Source of the DNA: Candidatus Muproteobacteria bacterium
GTDB taxonomy: Bacteria; Pseudomonadota; Gammaproteobacteria; Acidiferrobacterales; SPGG2
Reading direction: 5' to 3'
Length of the DNA stretch: 47,946 bases
Assembly (NCBI GenBank): GCA_003251795.1
Contig: QKEI01000146.1
Location: forward strand, 1 to 47,946
The translations under genes were made by a program, and so were the position numbers. The number at the start of each line of letters is the position of its first letter. Positions within the stretch are counted from its first letter, which is position 1. Below the pieces are notes generated by a model, which was not told where the DNA came from, ran no database searches, and saw only the letters and a program-made list of their open reading frames with translations. Of the stretch, positions 8,805-19,078 are shown in pieces.

Positions 8805-9890
8805 CTAACCGTTCTTATGCGCGAACTGTTGCATGAACTGAACCAGGGTATCCACGCCTTCCTCCGGCATGGCGTTATAGATGCTCGCACGCATGCCGCC
8901 GACAGCCCGGTGACCCTTGAGCTGCAGCAAGGTAGCCGCCTGTGCCTCTTTGAGAAAAACTTCATCGAGTCGGCTGTCGGCGAGGGTGAACGGTACGTTC
9001 ATCCACGAGCGGCAAGGCGGGTCGACCGGATTGGAGTAGAAACCCCCGGAACCGTCGATGCATCCGTAGAGCTTGTCCGCCTTGCGTTTGTTAATCTCGC
9101 CCATCGCTGCCAGCCCGCCCTTGCGCTTCAACCAATCGAGCACCAACCCCGCCACGTACCAGGCGAAAGTGCAAGGCGTGTTGAACATCGATCCCTGCTC
9201 GGCCTGCAGGCGGTAGTTGAATATGCTCGGCGTGTCGGCCTGCACACGATCGAGCAAATCTTCCCGCACGATCACTACGGTAACACCAGAAGGTCCGATA
9301 TTTTTCTGTGCACCGGCGTAGATCACGCCGAAGCGCCTCACATCGAGCGGTCGCGAGAGGATGGTAGATGACATGTCAGCCACCAGCGCCACGTCGCCAA
9401 CGTCCGGTATCCAATGAAACTCGACGCCGCCGATGGTCTCGTTGGGCGTGTAATGCACGTATGCCGCGTCCGCGCTCAACGACCACTCACGTTGCGGCGG
9501 TATCGTGGTGAAACGACTGGTCTCGCTGCTAGCAGCTACATTGACCTTGCAAAAGCGCTCGGCCTCGGCAATCGCCCGTTTCGACCAGTGCCCGGTGTTG
9601 ATGTAATCCGCGCGGCGCTTGTCACCGAGAAGATTAAGCGGCACCGCTGCGAATTGTCCCTGTGCGCCGCCTTGCAGAAAAAGTACCTTGTAGTTTGCCG
9701 GGATCGACAGCAGCTCACGCAAGTCCGCTTCTGACTGCTGGGCGATCGCCATGAAGTCTTTACCACGATGGCTCATCTCCATAACCGACATGCCGCTGCC
9801 ATGCAGGTCGATCAACTCGTCGCGTACCTGCGCCAACACTTCCGCCGGTAACATGCCCGGCCCCGCCCCGAAGTTAAATGCTCTCGTCAT
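8805..9890 (-). CDS. serC: Phosphoserine aminotransferase
   Basis: PLP enzyme of 361 residues, converting 3-phosphohydroxypyruvate and glutamate to phosphoserine; the same family acts in PLP synthesis. The start motif is FNFGAGPGMLP. The PLP lysine is in YAGAQKNIGPSG. The phosphate-binding and C-terminal HRAVGGMRASIYNA motifs are intact. The ATG at 9890 has AGAGGTG about 10 bp upstream and gives the family N-terminus. The gene is 25 bp downstream of gyrA and 4 bp upstream of serA, so these are almost certainly co-transcribed. Confidence 0.97.
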   Translation of the reverse strand: MTRAFNFGAGPGMLPAEVLAQVRDELIDLHGSGMSVMEMSHRGKDFMAIAQQSEADLRELLSIPANYKVLFLQGGAQGQFAAVPLNLLGDKRRADYINTGHWSKRAIAEAERFCKVNVAASSETSRFTTIPPQREWSLSADAAYVHYTPNETIGGVEFHWIPDVGDVALVADMSSTILSRPLDVRRFGVIYAGAQKNIGPSGVTVVIVREDLLDRVQADTPSIFNYRLQAEQGSMFNTPCTFAWYVAGLVLDWLKRKGGLAAMGEINKRKADKLYGCIDGSGGFYSNPVDPPCRSWMNVPFTLADSRLDEVFLKEAQAATLLQLKGHRAVGGMRASIYNAMPEEGVDTLVQFMQQFAHKNG

Positions 9891-9915
9891 GCAATAAACA
9901 CCTCTACAAGCGACA

Positions 9916-12474
9916 TCACTCGACGGGACCACCCTCGGGAGATTCGGCAACCTTTTCCAGGCCGGCGAGGTTCTCGCCCTTACCCAGATCTATCAAATGC
10001 ACGCCCTGCGTGTTGCGGCCTACGATCGATATCTCGCGCGTGCGCGTGCGCACGAGCTTGCCGCCGTTGGTGATCAACATCACCTCGTCTTCCCCCGTTG
10101 TCAGGCAGGCACCCACGGCGGGACCGTTGCGTTTGTTCACTTGGATTGAGATTACACCTTGACCACCGCGGCGGTGACGCGGGTAATCGGTCAAAAGGCT
10201 GCGCTTGCCGTAGCCATTCTTAGTCGCGGTAAGCACAGTGGCATCGCCTACGTCGGCGCAGGCGATAATCGAGGACACCACGGACTGGCCCTTCTTCAAG
10301 GTAACGCCGCGCACGCCGCGGGCATTACGGCCCATGGCCCGTACCTCCTGCTCGTTGAAGCGCACGACCTTGCCGGCATCACTGAACAGCAATACGTCGC
10401 AATTTCCGTTGGTAAGTCCAAGCCCGACCAGGCGGTTACCCTTGGGTAAATCGATGGCAATGATGCCGCTCGTGCGCGGGCGCGAGAACTCTTCCAGGGC
10501 CGTTTTCTTGACAGTGCCATCAGAAGTCGCCATGAAAACGTACTTGCCTTTAGCAAATTCGCGCACGGGCAGGATCGCATTTACATGTTCCCCTTCCTCC
10601 AGAGGCAAGAGATTGACGATCGGCTTACCGCGGGCGCCGCGGCGCGCCTGCGGGATCTGGTGCACTTTCAGCCAGTAGACCTTGCCGAGGTTGGTAAAAC
10701 ACAGAACAGTATCATGCGTGTTAGCGATAAATAGCCGGTCGACAAAGTCCTCATCTTTCATGACCGTCGCCGTCTTGCCGCGCCCGCCACGACGCTGCGC
10801 CCGGTAATCAGTGAGCGGCTGCGCCTTGATGTAGCCAGCGTGCGATAGCGTTACCACCAGATCTTCTTCGGCAATCAGATCCTCGACGGTCAAGTCCACA
10901 CGTGTCTTGATAATCTCGGTGCGGCGGGCATCACCATACTGATCGCGAATGGCAATCAACTCTTCGCGAATGACGCGTAACAACCGCTCCGGACTCTCGA
11001 GAATCTCGAGCAGATCCTTGATCGTGGTGAGCAGCTCACGGTATTCAGTGCGCAGCTTCTCTTGCTCGAGCCCGGTCAATCGATGCAAGCGCAAATCGAG
11101 AATCGCCTGCGCCTGTGTTTCAGAAAGCTGATAACCCTTCTTGCCGAGGCCGTAGGCGCGATCCAATCCTTCGGGGCGCGAAATATCGGCGTCGGCACCG
11201 GCTAGCATCTTGCCGACAATGGTCGCCGTCCATGCGCGCTTCATCAGGCCGGCCTTCGCCTGGGCCGGATCCTTGGCGGCTTTGATCAGGGCCACGACCT
11301 CATCGATATTCTCCAGCGCCACCGCCAAACCTTCGAGGATATGGGCACGCTCGCGCGATTTGCGCAGGTCGTAGATCGTGCGGCGTGTAACGACACTGCG
11401 CCGGTGTTGTAGGAACGCCTCCAGCAGCTCTTTCAGGTTCAACAACCGCGGCTGACCACCATCGAGGGCAACAACGTTGATGCCGAACACGGTCTGCATC
11501 GCCGTGTGCTCGTAGAGGTTGTTCAGGATCACGTCGGCGTTTTCGCCGCGGCGCAACTCGATCACCATGCGCATACCCGATTTGTCGGATTCATCGCGCA
11601 ATTCGCTGATGCCTTCAAGCTTGCCTGACTTCACCAGCTCGGCGATGCGCTCGAGCAAGCGTGCCTTGTTTACCTGGTAGGGCAGCTCGCTGACGATGAT
11701 GGTCTGCCGCCCGTTTTTCTTGTCAGTCTCGAAGAACGTGCGCGCACGTACGTACACGCGCCCGCGACCGGTACGGTAGGCCTCGCGGATACCCTCGGCG
11801 CCGTGGATAATTCCAGCAGTGGGGAAATCTGGGCCGGTAATGTGCTGCATGATCTCGTCGACGCCGATACCGTCGTTGTCGATCAGGGCAACACAGGCAT
11901 TTACCACTTCGGTGAGGTTATGCGGCGGTACATTCGTCGCCATCCCCACGGCGATGCCGGAAGATCCATTGACCAGCAGATTCGGCACGCGCGCCGGTAA
12001 CGTCAGCGGTTCCTTCTCGCTGCCGTCATAGTTCGGCACGAAGTCGACCGTTTCTTTCTCGATGTCGGCCAACATCTCCGAGGTGAGACGCGTCATGCGA
12101 CATTCGGTGTAGCGGTAGGCAGCTGGCGGATCGCCATCGATCGAGCCGAAGTTGCCCTGGCCGTCGATTAGTAAGTAACGGGTGGAGAAGTCTTGCGCCA
12201 TGCGCACCAACGCGTCATAGGTCGCGCCATCGCCGTGTGGGTGATACTTACCGAGCACGTCGCCAACCACGCGGGCGCACTTGATATAAGGCCGATTCCA
12301 AACGTTATTGGCCTCATGCATCGAATAGAGAATGCGCCGGTGCACCGGCTTTAAGCCATCGCGCACGTCTGGTAGCGCGCGCCCGACGATCACGCTCATG
12401 GCGTAATCGAGGTACGACTGGCGCATCTCGTCTTCGAGATTGACCGGGATAGTTTCTTTCGCGAACTGGTCCAT
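9916..12474 (-). CDS. gyrA: DNA gyrase subunit A
   Basis: Type II topoisomerase breakage-reunion subunit, 852 residues, working with GyrB to introduce negative supercoils. With the ATG at 12474 the numbering matches E. coli exactly: catalytic tyrosine Y122 in RYTE, and [10 protein letters not shown] covering 78-87. The in-frame TTG at 12492 would break this match. The GyrA box is QRRGGRG, and the C-terminal pinwheel repeats follow. Odd: residue 83, serine in E. coli and central to quinolone binding, is glycine, while D87 is kept. It is the first gene of the minus-strand superoperon, with a long leader of about 210 nt. Confidence 0.98.
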   Translation of the reverse strand: MDQFAKETIPVNLEDEMRQSYLDYAMSVIVGRALPDVRDGLKPVHRRILYSMHEANNVWNRPYIKCARVVGDVLGKYHPHGDGATYDALVRMAQDFSTRYLLIDGQGNFGSIDGDPPAAYRYTECRMTRLTSEMLADIEKETVDFVPNYDGSEKEPLTLPARVPNLLVNGSSGIAVGMATNVPPHNLTEVVNACVALIDNDGIGVDEIMQHITGPDFPTAGIIHGAEGIREAYRTGRGRVYVRARTFFETDKKNGRQTIIVSELPYQVNKARLLERIAELVKSGKLEGISELRDESDKSGMRMVIELRRGENADVILNNLYEHTAMQTVFGINVVALDGGQPRLLNLKELLEAFLQHRRSVVTRRTIYDLRKSRERAHILEGLAVALENIDEVVALIKAAKDPAQAKAGLMKRAWTATIVGKMLAGADADISRPEGLDRAYGLGKKGYQLSETQAQAILDLRLHRLTGLEQEKLRTEYRELLTTIKDLLEILESPERLLRVIREELIAIRDQYGDARRTEIIKTRVDLTVEDLIAEEDLVVTLSHAGYIKAQPLTDYRAQRRGGRGKTATVMKDEDFVDRLFIANTHDTVLCFTNLGKVYWLKVHQIPQARRGARGKPIVNLLPLEEGEHVNAILPVREFAKGKYVFMATSDGTVKKTALEEFSRPRTSGIIAIDLPKGNRLVGLGLTNGNCDVLLFSDAGKVVRFNEQEVRAMGRNARGVRGVTLKKGQSVVSSIIACADVGDATVLTATKNGYGKRSLLTDYPRHRRGGQGVISIQVNKRNGPAVGACLTTGEDEVMLITNGGKLVRTRTREISIVGRNTQGVHLIDLGKGENLAGLEKVAESPEGGPVE

Positions 12475-12781
12475 GCTCGTCAGCGTGGGCAACTACAATA
12501 AATCGGGCGAATCGGATGGGTACGGGGCCAGTCTAACTTGGCCTTTTGCGGGCATTCGGTCGACGTTTGCCGTGCGGGGTTGGAAACGAGACACATCCGT
12601 CGGGTAAGCCACCTCTTATCTAAAGGCAAGCGATTGATCTAAAAACTTATTTCCAGGGGTCTGCGCCGGCAGGGCGGGAACCCAAAAACGGCGAATTATA
12701 CCACGCGCAAGGCGCTATCCGCACCAACGCTAAGCGGCAAAACACGGGGCTTTTTTCCGAAATCGAGCAGAGGTAGGCCTT
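12475..12781. other. Intergenic region between mtnA and gyrA
   Basis: About 307 bp without a coding region I can support. The minus strand carries an extended -10 promoter (12695-12703) and a leader of roughly 210 nt before gyrA. I see no convincing terminator after mtnA, so mtnA transcription may run into the gyrA operon. Confidence 0.6.
12695..12703 (-). promoter_or_regulatory. Extended -10 promoter of gyrA superoperon
   Basis: The minus strand reads TGGTATAAT, a perfect TATAAT (12700-12695) with the TG of an extended -10 at 12703-12702. The hexamer 17 bp upstream (TGCGGA) is a poor -35, which extended -10 promoters tolerate. It lies about 220 bp ahead of the gyrA ATG and is the best candidate for the operon promoter. 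Confidence 0.6.
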
Positions 12782-13855
12782 TCAACCTTTTTTCCCCACG
12801 AGGCGAGCGAGCGTGCGCGCTTGCGGGTGCTCGATCACACCATTTTCGGTAACGATGGCATCGATCAACTCGGCTGGCGTAATGTCAAACGCCGGATTCC
12901 AAGCGTGTGCCCCCTCGGGGGCCGTGCGCTGACCGGCAAACTCCATGACCTCTTCACCGGCGCGCACCTCGATTGGGATATCGGCACCGCTCGGCGTCTC
13001 CAGATCGATCGTGCTGATCGGCGCCGCCACCATGAATTTCACGCCATGCTGGCGCGCTGCCAGCGCCAGCGCGTAGGTGCCGATCTTGTTCGCCACATCA
13101 CCGTTGGCGGCAATGCGGTCGGCACCGACGATCACCCACCGGATACGCCCCTGGCGCATGAGCGTGGCGGCGGCGCTGTCGGCCGTGAGCGTCACCGGGA
13201 TGCCCTCCTGCAACAGCTCCCATGCGGTCAGACGCGAACCCTGCAACCACGGCCGGGTTTCGTTAGCAAAAACGCCGAAAACTCGCCCCGACGTAACGGC
13301 AGCGCGCACCACGCCAAGTGCGGTGCCATAACCACCTGTTGCCAGCGCTCCAGCATTGCAATGGGTAAGCACGCTGCTACCGGGCTCGATCAGCGCTGCC
13401 CCGAGCTCGCCGATGCGGTGGTTAGCCGCAATATCCTCACTATGTATGCGCTGGGCCTCTTCGAGCAGCTGTGCAACGGGATTACCATCTATCGTTTCGG
13501 CCAGTCTGTGCATGCGCTCGATCGCCCATCGCAAATTGACCGCGGTTGGCCGTGCGGCGGAGAGGAAATCCAAATCCGACTTCAATGCTTCACGCCAGTT
13601 CTTCGGATTTTCCCGATAACGGTCGCGCGCGCCCAGGACGACAGCATAGGCGGCTGTAATGCCGATAGCGGGCGCCCCGCGCACGACCATGAGACGAATC
13701 GCCTCCGCGGCACCGCCCAGGGTATCCACGTAGACATGCTCGAGTTTGCCAGGCAATACACGCTGATCGATCAGCTTGATGTGATCGTTCTCCCATTCCA
13801 CCGCGCGGATACGATCGAACGGAATCGCCTTGTCTGCAGGTCTAGCCACGCGCAT
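12782..13855 (-). CDS. mtnA: S-methyl-5-thioribose-1-phosphate isomerase
   Basis: Methionine-salvage enzyme of 357 residues, converting methylthioribose-1-phosphate to methylthioribulose-1-phosphate. It belongs to the eIF2B-like family. The catalytic cysteine is in [15 protein letters not shown] and the catalytic aspartate in [19 protein letters not shown]. The RGAPAIGI motif near residue 59 is present. It is divergent from mtaD with 95 bp between start codons, the same pairing as in Pseudomonas, where MtaD makes methylthioinosine and a phosphorylase yields the MtnA substrate. GAGAG lies just upstream of the ATG. Confidence 0.96.
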   Translation of the reverse strand: MRVARPADKAIPFDRIRAVEWENDHIKLIDQRVLPGKLEHVYVDTLGGAAEAIRLMVVRGAPAIGITAAYAVVLGARDRYRENPKNWREALKSDLDFLSAARPTAVNLRWAIERMHRLAETIDGNPVAQLLEEAQRIHSEDIAANHRIGELGAALIEPGSSVLTHCNAGALATGGYGTALGVVRAAVTSGRVFGVFANETRPWLQGSRLTAWELLQEGIPVTLTADSAAATLMRQGRIRWVIVGADRIAANGDVANKIGTYALALAARQHGVKFMVAAPISTIDLETPSGADIPIEVRAGEEVMEFAGQRTAPEGAHAWNPAFDITPAELIDAIVTENGVIEHPQARTLARLVGKKG

Positions 13856-13934
13856 AGTTTACTCTCGCCGCCCATCGAAATTCGAGCATGACCGCGGACC
13901 TGGCAGAACCGCGATCCGACGAAGCGGTATCGTG

Positions 13935-13940
13935 TATACT
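13935..13940 (+). promoter_or_regulatory. Possible -10 box of mtaD
   Basis: TATACT lies only 10 bp before the mtaD ATG, in the 95-bp divergent mtnA/mtaD spacer. If it is a real -10 the transcript would be nearly leaderless. No convincing -35 is seen. Confidence 0.3.
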
Positions 13941-13950
13941 GCGGCGCCGA

Positions 13951-15288
13951 ATGGCAGAGAAAATCGATACTCTAATAGAAGCCCGCTGGGTCATTGCCGT
14001 GGACCCGGACGATACGGTGCTGGATCACCACAGCATCGCTATACGCGATGGCAAAATCATCGCCCTGCTGCCCACTGGCGAGGGGGCGAAAAAGTACCAA
14101 GCCACAGAAACCATAGAGCTGCCAGAACATGCGCTGATTCCAGGGTTGGTGAATGCGCATACGCACGCCCCGATGAGCCTGTTCCGCGGCCTGGCGGATG
14201 ATATGCCGCTCATGCAATGGCTGAATGAGCACATCTGGCCAGCGGAAAGCAAATGGGTGAACGAAGAATTCGTGCGCGATGGCACACGCCTAGCGGTGGC
14301 GGAGATGCTGAAAAGCGGCACCACCTGTTTCAGCGACATGTACTTTTTCGCCGACGTCACTGCGCGAACGTGCATCGAGATCGGCATGCGTGCGGTCGTT
14401 GGCCTGATTGTGGTTGATTTCCCCACGGTTTGGGCGCAAAGCTGGGAAGAATACATCCACAAAGGCACCAAGCTGCACGACGATCTGCGGCATATCGATC
14501 TCGTCACGACTGCGTTTGCACCGCACGCCCCCTATAGCGTGTCCGATGCGCCGTTTGAGAAGATCCGCGTGGTCAATAACGAGCTCAACATCCCCGTGCA
14601 CATGCACGTGCACGAAACCGCTCATGAGGTCGAGGAAGCTGTGGCAAAAACGGGCATGCGACCGTTGCAGCGCCTGGCGCGTCTGGACCTGCTCAACCTA
14701 AACCTGGTAGCCGTGCATATGACCGCGCTACTGCCCGAGGAGATCGAGTCGCTGGCGAAAGTGAACGCCAGCGTGGTGCATTGCCCGGAATCGAATATGA
14801 AGCTCGCCAGCGGTTTCTGTCCGGTGAAGGCCTTACTCAATGCCGGGGTCAATGTCGCTATCGGCACCGATGGAGCGGCGAGCAACAATGATCTCGATAT
14901 GCTCGATGAGTTGCGCGCGGCCGCGCTACTGGCAAAGGTCGTCGCCCATGATGCCACGGCGGTACCGGCCCACACGGCGCTGCGTATGGCAACGCTCAAC
15001 GGTGCGCGCGCACTCCATCTCGACGAACACGTAGGCTCGCTTGAGCCCGGCAAGCTCGCCGATATCGTCGCTATCGATTTGTCGGTCATCAGCAGCCAGC
15101 CAGTTTACGACCCACTGTCGCAGATCGTTTACACCGCGACGCGCGAGCAGGTGAGCGACGTTTGGATAGCGGGAAAGCGCTTACTCGATCATCGTCAGTT
15201 GGTAACACTCGACGAGGAGTCCATTTTGCAGAAGGCCTGCGAGTGGCGTGACCGTATCGCCGCATATGACGAAAAGTCCAAGAGTTGA
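13951..15288 (+). CDS. mtaD: 5'-methylthioadenosine/S-adenosylhomocysteine deaminase
   Basis: Amidohydrolase-superfamily deaminase of 445 residues. Metal and catalytic motifs are in order: NAHTHAPMSLFRG (HxH), HAPYS, the HMHVHETAHE stretch, and GTDGAASNNDLDM with the catalytic aspartate. It removes the amino group of methylthioadenosine or S-adenosylhomocysteine. Partner mtnA is divergent next door. The methylthioinosine phosphorylase needed to link them is not in this window. An in-frame ATG exists at 13888, but the one at 13951 gives the usual N-terminus. The stop is followed at once by ubiG, so they form an operon. Confidence 0.94.
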   Translation: MAEKIDTLIEARWVIAVDPDDTVLDHHSIAIRDGKIIALLPTGEGAKKYQATETIELPEHALIPGLVNAHTHAPMSLFRGLADDMPLMQWLNEHIWPAESKWVNEEFVRDGTRLAVAEMLKSGTTCFSDMYFFADVTARTCIEIGMRAVVGLIVVDFPTVWAQSWEEYIHKGTKLHDDLRHIDLVTTAFAPHAPYSVSDAPFEKIRVVNNELNIPVHMHVHETAHEVEEAVAKTGMRPLQRLARLDLLNLNLVAVHMTALLPEEIESLAKVNASVVHCPESNMKLASGFCPVKALLNAGVNVAIGTDGAASNNDLDMLDELRAAALLAKVVAHDATAVPAHTALRMATLNGARALHLDEHVGSLEPGKLADIVAIDLSVISSQPVYDPLSQIVYTATREQVSDVWIAGKRLLDHRQLVTLDEESILQKACEWRDRIAAYDEKSKS

Positions 15289-16005
15289 ATGATGAGCGAA
15301 ACCGCGCAGAACGTCGATCGCGAGGAGATTGCCAAGTTCGAAAAACTGGCCGATCGCTGGTGGGACCCGAACAGCGAGTTCCGACCGTTGCACGAGATCA
15401 ACCCGTTGCGCTTGCAATGGATCGATGAGCGCGCCCGCCTCAAGGGTAAGACTGTGCTCGATGTCGGCTGCGGCGGCGGCATTCTCACCGAGAGCATGGC
15501 CGCGCTCGGGGCCAAGGTCACTGGTATCGACATGGGAAAGGCACCGCTGGCGGTGGCGAAGCTGCATTTGCGGGAAAGCGGACAGCAAGTCGATTACCTA
15601 CACACCACCGCAGAAGAGTTTGCGGAAAAGAAACCCAGTGCATTCGATGTCGTTACGTGTCTGGAGATGCTCGAACACGTGCCGGATCCGGCGGCTGTCG
15701 TCCGCGCGTGCTGCAAGCTCGTCAAACCCGGCGGTCTTGTGTTCTTCGCCACCATAAACCGCACGCCAAAATCCTTCCTGCTCGCCATCGTTGGCGCCGA
15801 GTACGTCTTGAACCTGCTGCCACGCGGTACCCATGAATACCGCAAGTTCATCCGGCCATCGGAATTGGAGGAATGGGCACGGGAGGCGGGCTTGATGATG
15901 CGTGAGCTCACAGGTATGCATTACAACCCGCTTTCGCGGCGCTATTGGCTGGCACCGGGTGTGGACGTCAATTATCTGGCTTATACTGTGCGCCCGGATG
16001 ACTGA
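15289..16005 (+). CDS. ubiG: Ubiquinone biosynthesis O-methyltransferase
   Basis: SAM-dependent methyltransferase of 238 residues, doing both O-methylations in ubiquinone synthesis. The class I motif is [12 protein letters not shown]; the family N-terminus has [30 protein letters not shown], abbreviated here as [11 protein letters not shown] and LHEINPLRL. The SAM product S-adenosylhomocysteine could be handled by the adjacent mtaD. Its ATG directly follows the mtaD stop, and its 3' end overlaps mupP by 8 bp. Length is normal. Confidence 0.96.
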   Translation: MMSETAQNVDREEIAKFEKLADRWWDPNSEFRPLHEINPLRLQWIDERARLKGKTVLDVGCGGGILTESMAALGAKVTGIDMGKAPLAVAKLHLRESGQQVDYLHTTAEEFAEKKPSAFDVVTCLEMLEHVPDPAAVVRACCKLVKPGGLVFFATINRTPKSFLLAIVGAEYVLNLLPRGTHEYRKFIRPSELEEWAREAGLMMRELTGMHYNPLSRRYWLAPGVDVNYLAYTVRPDD

Positions 16006-16663
16006 AATTCACACGGTGCTGTTCGACCTGGACGGAACCCTGGCCGACACCGCACCGGACATGGCGCATGCGCTCAATCTGCTCCTGAAGGAAAAGGGCT
16101 GCGATCCACTCCCTTTCGATGCCATTCGGCCGAACGTTTCCCACGGCGCGCTCGCCCTGGTACGCCTCGGCTTTGCGCTGGAGCCCGGCGATGCCGCGAT
16201 CGAGCCGCTGCGTCAGCGTTTCCTGGAGATTTATGCCGACAATCTTTTTCGTGAGACCCGTCTGTTCCCCGGTATCCCGCCGTTGCTCGAGGCATTGACC
16301 TCGCGCGGATTGAACTGGGGCATCGTTACCAACAAACCAGGGTACCTCACGGAACCGCTAGTGGCGGAACTCGGCCTGGCTCACGCCCCCGTTTGCATCG
16401 TCAGCGGCGATACCACCAAGAACCGAAAACCGCACCCCGAACCCATGCTGCACGCATGCGCACAAGCGGGTAGCACGCCGGCGCAGTGTACCTATGTTGG
16501 TGATGCCGAACGTGACATTCAGGCTGGTAAACATGCGGGTATGAAGACATTGGTGGCGCTCTTCGGTTACATTCGCGAGGACGAGTACCCGGAACAGTGG
16601 GGTGCAGACGCCTTGATTCGCGCCCCCATGGAAGTGATCGACTGGCTCGAGGCCCATGAGTAA
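15998..16663 (+). CDS. mupP: HAD phosphatase, probable MurNAc-6-phosphate phosphatase
   Basis: HAD-superfamily hydrolase of 221 residues. All four motifs are seen: [13 protein letters not shown] (nucleophile), [14 protein letters not shown] with the lysine, and YVGDAERDI. The fold is like phosphoglycolate phosphatase (Gph). The position directly after ubiG matches Pseudomonas PA3172, which was shown to be MupP, a MurNAc-6-phosphate phosphatase in peptidoglycan recycling; that is why I prefer the name. No amgK or murU is in the window to confirm it, so Gph remains possible. The ATG at 15998 overlaps ubiG by 8 bp, and the gene end overlaps rmuC by 8 bp (ATGAGTAA). Confidence 0.8.
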   Translation: MTEIHTVLFDLDGTLADTAPDMAHALNLLLKEKGCDPLPFDAIRPNVSHGALALVRLGFALEPGDAAIEPLRQRFLEIYADNLFRETRLFPGIPPLLEALTSRGLNWGIVTNKPGYLTEPLVAELGLAHAPVCIVSGDTTKNRKPHPEPMLHACAQAGSTPAQCTYVGDAERDIQAGKHAGMKTLVALFGYIREDEYPEQWGADALIRAPMEVIDWLEAHE

Positions 16664-17873
16664 TCCGGAGACACTTATTATAGTGATCGCCGTCGCCGCC
16701 CTCGCCGCTGCCGCCGGTTGGCTAGCGGCACAGGTGCGCAGCCAAAGACGCATCACCGAGCTCGAAACCACGCTTAATCTGGAGCGCACTGCGGCGGGTG
16801 AAAAATTGGCGGAGCTCGAAAGAACATTCACTGCCCTGTCACAGCAGGCGCTGCAAAGCAACAGCCGAACCTTCCTGCAACTGGCGGAGCAATCGCTGCA
16901 ACGCTTTCAGGTGCAGGCCAAGGGTGAGCTCGAGCAAAAAGAAAAGGCGGTCGAAAACATGGTGAAACCAATCCGCGAGGCATTGGAGAAGGCCGAGCAG
17001 CAGATTCGGGCGATGGAAAACGAGCGCCGCCAGGCTTACGGCGCGCTCCACAAGCACCTGGAGACGCTCACCGAAACACAGCAGTTGCTACACGGTGAAA
17101 CCCGTAACCTGGTACAGGCGCTCAGGCGCCCGGAGGTGCGCGGTCAATGGGGCGAGATGACGCTCAAGCGCTTGGTCGAGCTTGCCGGTATGGTGGAGCA
17201 CTGTGACTTTTACGAACAGGAGCAGGTCAGTGACGAGGAAGGTCGCCTGCGGCCGGACATGATTGTGCGCATGCCTGATCGGCGCGAAGTCGTGGTCGAT
17301 GCCAAGACACCGCTCGATGCCTACTTGAGTGCCGTCGAAGCCAGTGACCCCGACATGCGCAAGAAGCATCTGGAGCAGCACGCGCGCAACCTGCGTGCGC
17401 GAGTGCGCGAGCTTGCGGCCAAGGCCTACTGGAGCCGGTTTGCGCATGCGCCCGAATTCGTGGTGCTATTCATTCCGGGAGAGCAGTTCTTGGGTGCTGC
17501 CCTGGATGTGGACCGGGAGCTGTTGGAGGACGCGCTGCGGCAGAAGATCATACTCACCACACCAACCAGCTTCGTTGCTTTGCTGCGGGCGGTGGCCTAT
17601 GGCTGGCGCCAAGAACTGTTGGCCGCCAACGCGGAGCAGATTCGCCAAATCGGGGAGGACCTGTATAATCGTTTAACAACCTTCAGCGAGCATTTGGCCC
17701 GCTTGGGGCAGAGTCTCGACACCGCGGTCACGCGCTACAACCAGTCGGTCGGCTCATTCCAAGCCAAGGTGCTGCCGGGTGCACGCAAGTTTACGGAGCT
17801 CGGTTTCAGCGGGGCCAAGCCCCTGGAAGAACCCGAGCAAATCGAGAAAGGCCTGCGGGAAGTGGAGTCGTAG
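16656..17873 (+). CDS. rmuC: DNA recombination protein RmuC homologue
   Basis: Membrane-anchored protein of 405 residues. It has an N-terminal transmembrane segment (about 6-24), a long coiled coil (about 30-140, heavy in Glu, Gln and Leu) and the RmuC nuclease-like domain with RGQWGEMTLKRLVE, RPDMIVRMPD and VVVDAKTPLDAY, a PD-(D/E)XK-like pattern. RmuC limits inversion recombination at short repeats in E. coli. The gene overlaps mupP by 8 bp and is the first of three genes placed between mupP and yciK relative to Pseudomonas. Confidence 0.92.
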   Translation: MSNPETLIIVIAVAALAAAAGWLAAQVRSQRRITELETTLNLERTAAGEKLAELERTFTALSQQALQSNSRTFLQLAEQSLQRFQVQAKGELEQKEKAVENMVKPIREALEKAEQQIRAMENERRQAYGALHKHLETLTETQQLLHGETRNLVQALRRPEVRGQWGEMTLKRLVELAGMVEHCDFYEQEQVSDEEGRLRPDMIVRMPDRREVVVDAKTPLDAYLSAVEASDPDMRKKHLEQHARNLRARVRELAAKAYWSRFAHAPEFVVLFIPGEQFLGAALDVDRELLEDALRQKIILTTPTSFVALLRAVAYGWRQELLAANAEQIRQIGEDLYNRLTTFSEHLARLGQSLDTAVTRYNQSVGSFQAKVLPGARKFTELGFSGAKPLEEPEQIEKGLREVES

Positions 17874-17955
17874 CAGGGGTACGCCGGCGAGGGAGCGCGA
17901 GAACGACCCACCCTGTGGACACCGATTGCGATACAGGCATAGATCTGAATGCGCC

Positions 17956-19011
17956 ATGATTCGCGAGCGCCTCGCGGGTCCCGCAACCATGAAACCCGAC
18001 AGCGATGCCCCCAGTGCTTATGATGTAGCACCGGCGATAACGATCCCGCCCGAGGCACAGGAGGGTGCGCCGGCCGAGGCGCTTCCCTGTATCCTGCTGG
18101 TGGAAGACTCCAAGACCACGCTGCGGCTGCTGTCCAAGCCGCTTTCCGAACGCTATTCCTTACTGATCGCACGTGACGGCGAAGATGCCTGGGCGCTGCT
18201 CGAAACTCACCCGGAAATCGAGCTGGTCATTACGGATCTCGCTATGCCACGCCTGTCTGGGCACGACCTGCTGGTGCGGATCCGCGCCAGCGAGAATGTG
18301 CAGATCCGCAACCTGCCAGTGATCGTCATTGCCGGCGTGGTTGATAAGGACGACCGCGACTTGGCGTTCCGCAACGGTGCCAATGACTTTGTCACCAAGC
18401 CGATCGACTCAACGGAGCTGCAGGCGCGCGTTCGCGTGCATCACAAGCTGGCGCGCACCATTCATGAGCTCGAAGCCAGCCGCCGTGCGTTGGCTGAGCA
18501 GGCGACTACCGATCCGCTGACGCGCCTGAAGAATCGCCGCGCGCTTTATCACGAAGGCAAGCATGGCCTGGCGCTCAGCCTGCGCAGTAACACGCCAATG
18601 TCGGTGATGCTGCTTGACCTCGATCATTTCAAGCACATAAACGACACCTACGGACACCAGGCCGGCGACAAGGTGTTAATCGCTATTGCCGGTCTGCTCA
18701 CCCGCATGAGCCGCGCCGTCGATACGATAGCGCGCGTCGGCGGTGAAGAGTTCGCCGTGGTCCTGCCCGGCACCAGTCGCGACGGGGCAAAGGTCGTAGC
18801 GGAACGCGTGCGAACAGCGGTAGAGCAGGCGCCATTCCAGGCGCACGGCCAACCGCTGCCACTCACGATCAGCATCGGCGTAGCGACCTTCGGTCTCGAT
18901 GGCACCGATACCATCGATGGCCTGCTGAAAGTCGCCGACCGCCGTCTGTACCGCGCCAAGCGCGAAGGACGCAATCGCATCTGCGCGGAGGGCGAAAATA
19001 GCTCCGGTTAA
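17956..19011 (+). CDS. Response regulator with GGEEF diguanylate cyclase domain
   Basis: PleD/WspR-like signalling protein of 351 residues. The receiver domain (about 44-160) has acidic pair E50-D51, phospho-acceptor D94 and K148. A helix linker follows, then a GGDEF domain (about 185-345) with an intact GGEEF at 262-266 and an RxxD inhibitory site (R253-D256), so it should make c-di-GMP and feel product inhibition. Odd: the conserved switch Thr/Ser of the receiver appears to be A126. No histidine kinase is adjacent. The start could also be ATG 17989; neither has a clear ribosome site. Confidence 0.92.
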   Translation: MIRERLAGPATMKPDSDAPSAYDVAPAITIPPEAQEGAPAEALPCILLVEDSKTTLRLLSKPLSERYSLLIARDGEDAWALLETHPEIELVITDLAMPRLSGHDLLVRIRASENVQIRNLPVIVIAGVVDKDDRDLAFRNGANDFVTKPIDSTELQARVRVHHKLARTIHELEASRRALAEQATTDPLTRLKNRRALYHEGKHGLALSLRSNTPMSVMLLDLDHFKHINDTYGHQAGDKVLIAIAGLLTRMSRAVDTIARVGGEEFAVVLPGTSRDGAKVVAERVRTAVEQAPFQAHGQPLPLTISIGVATFGLDGTDTIDGLLKVADRRLYRAKREGRNRICAEGENSSG

Positions 19012-19078
19012 ACCTGGCCGCATCGCTATCGGTACGCGCATGGGCCACAGCCAGGCACGCGCGTGGTAGCCTTAGCTG

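Noticed and set aside
12475..12492. TTG start extending gyrA by six residues
   Set aside because: ATG 12474 gives numbering identical to E. coli through Y122.
12821..13891. 356-codon plus-strand frame over mtnA
   Set aside because: Antisense to a clearly conserved enzyme with intact catalytic motifs; only codon-bias shadow.
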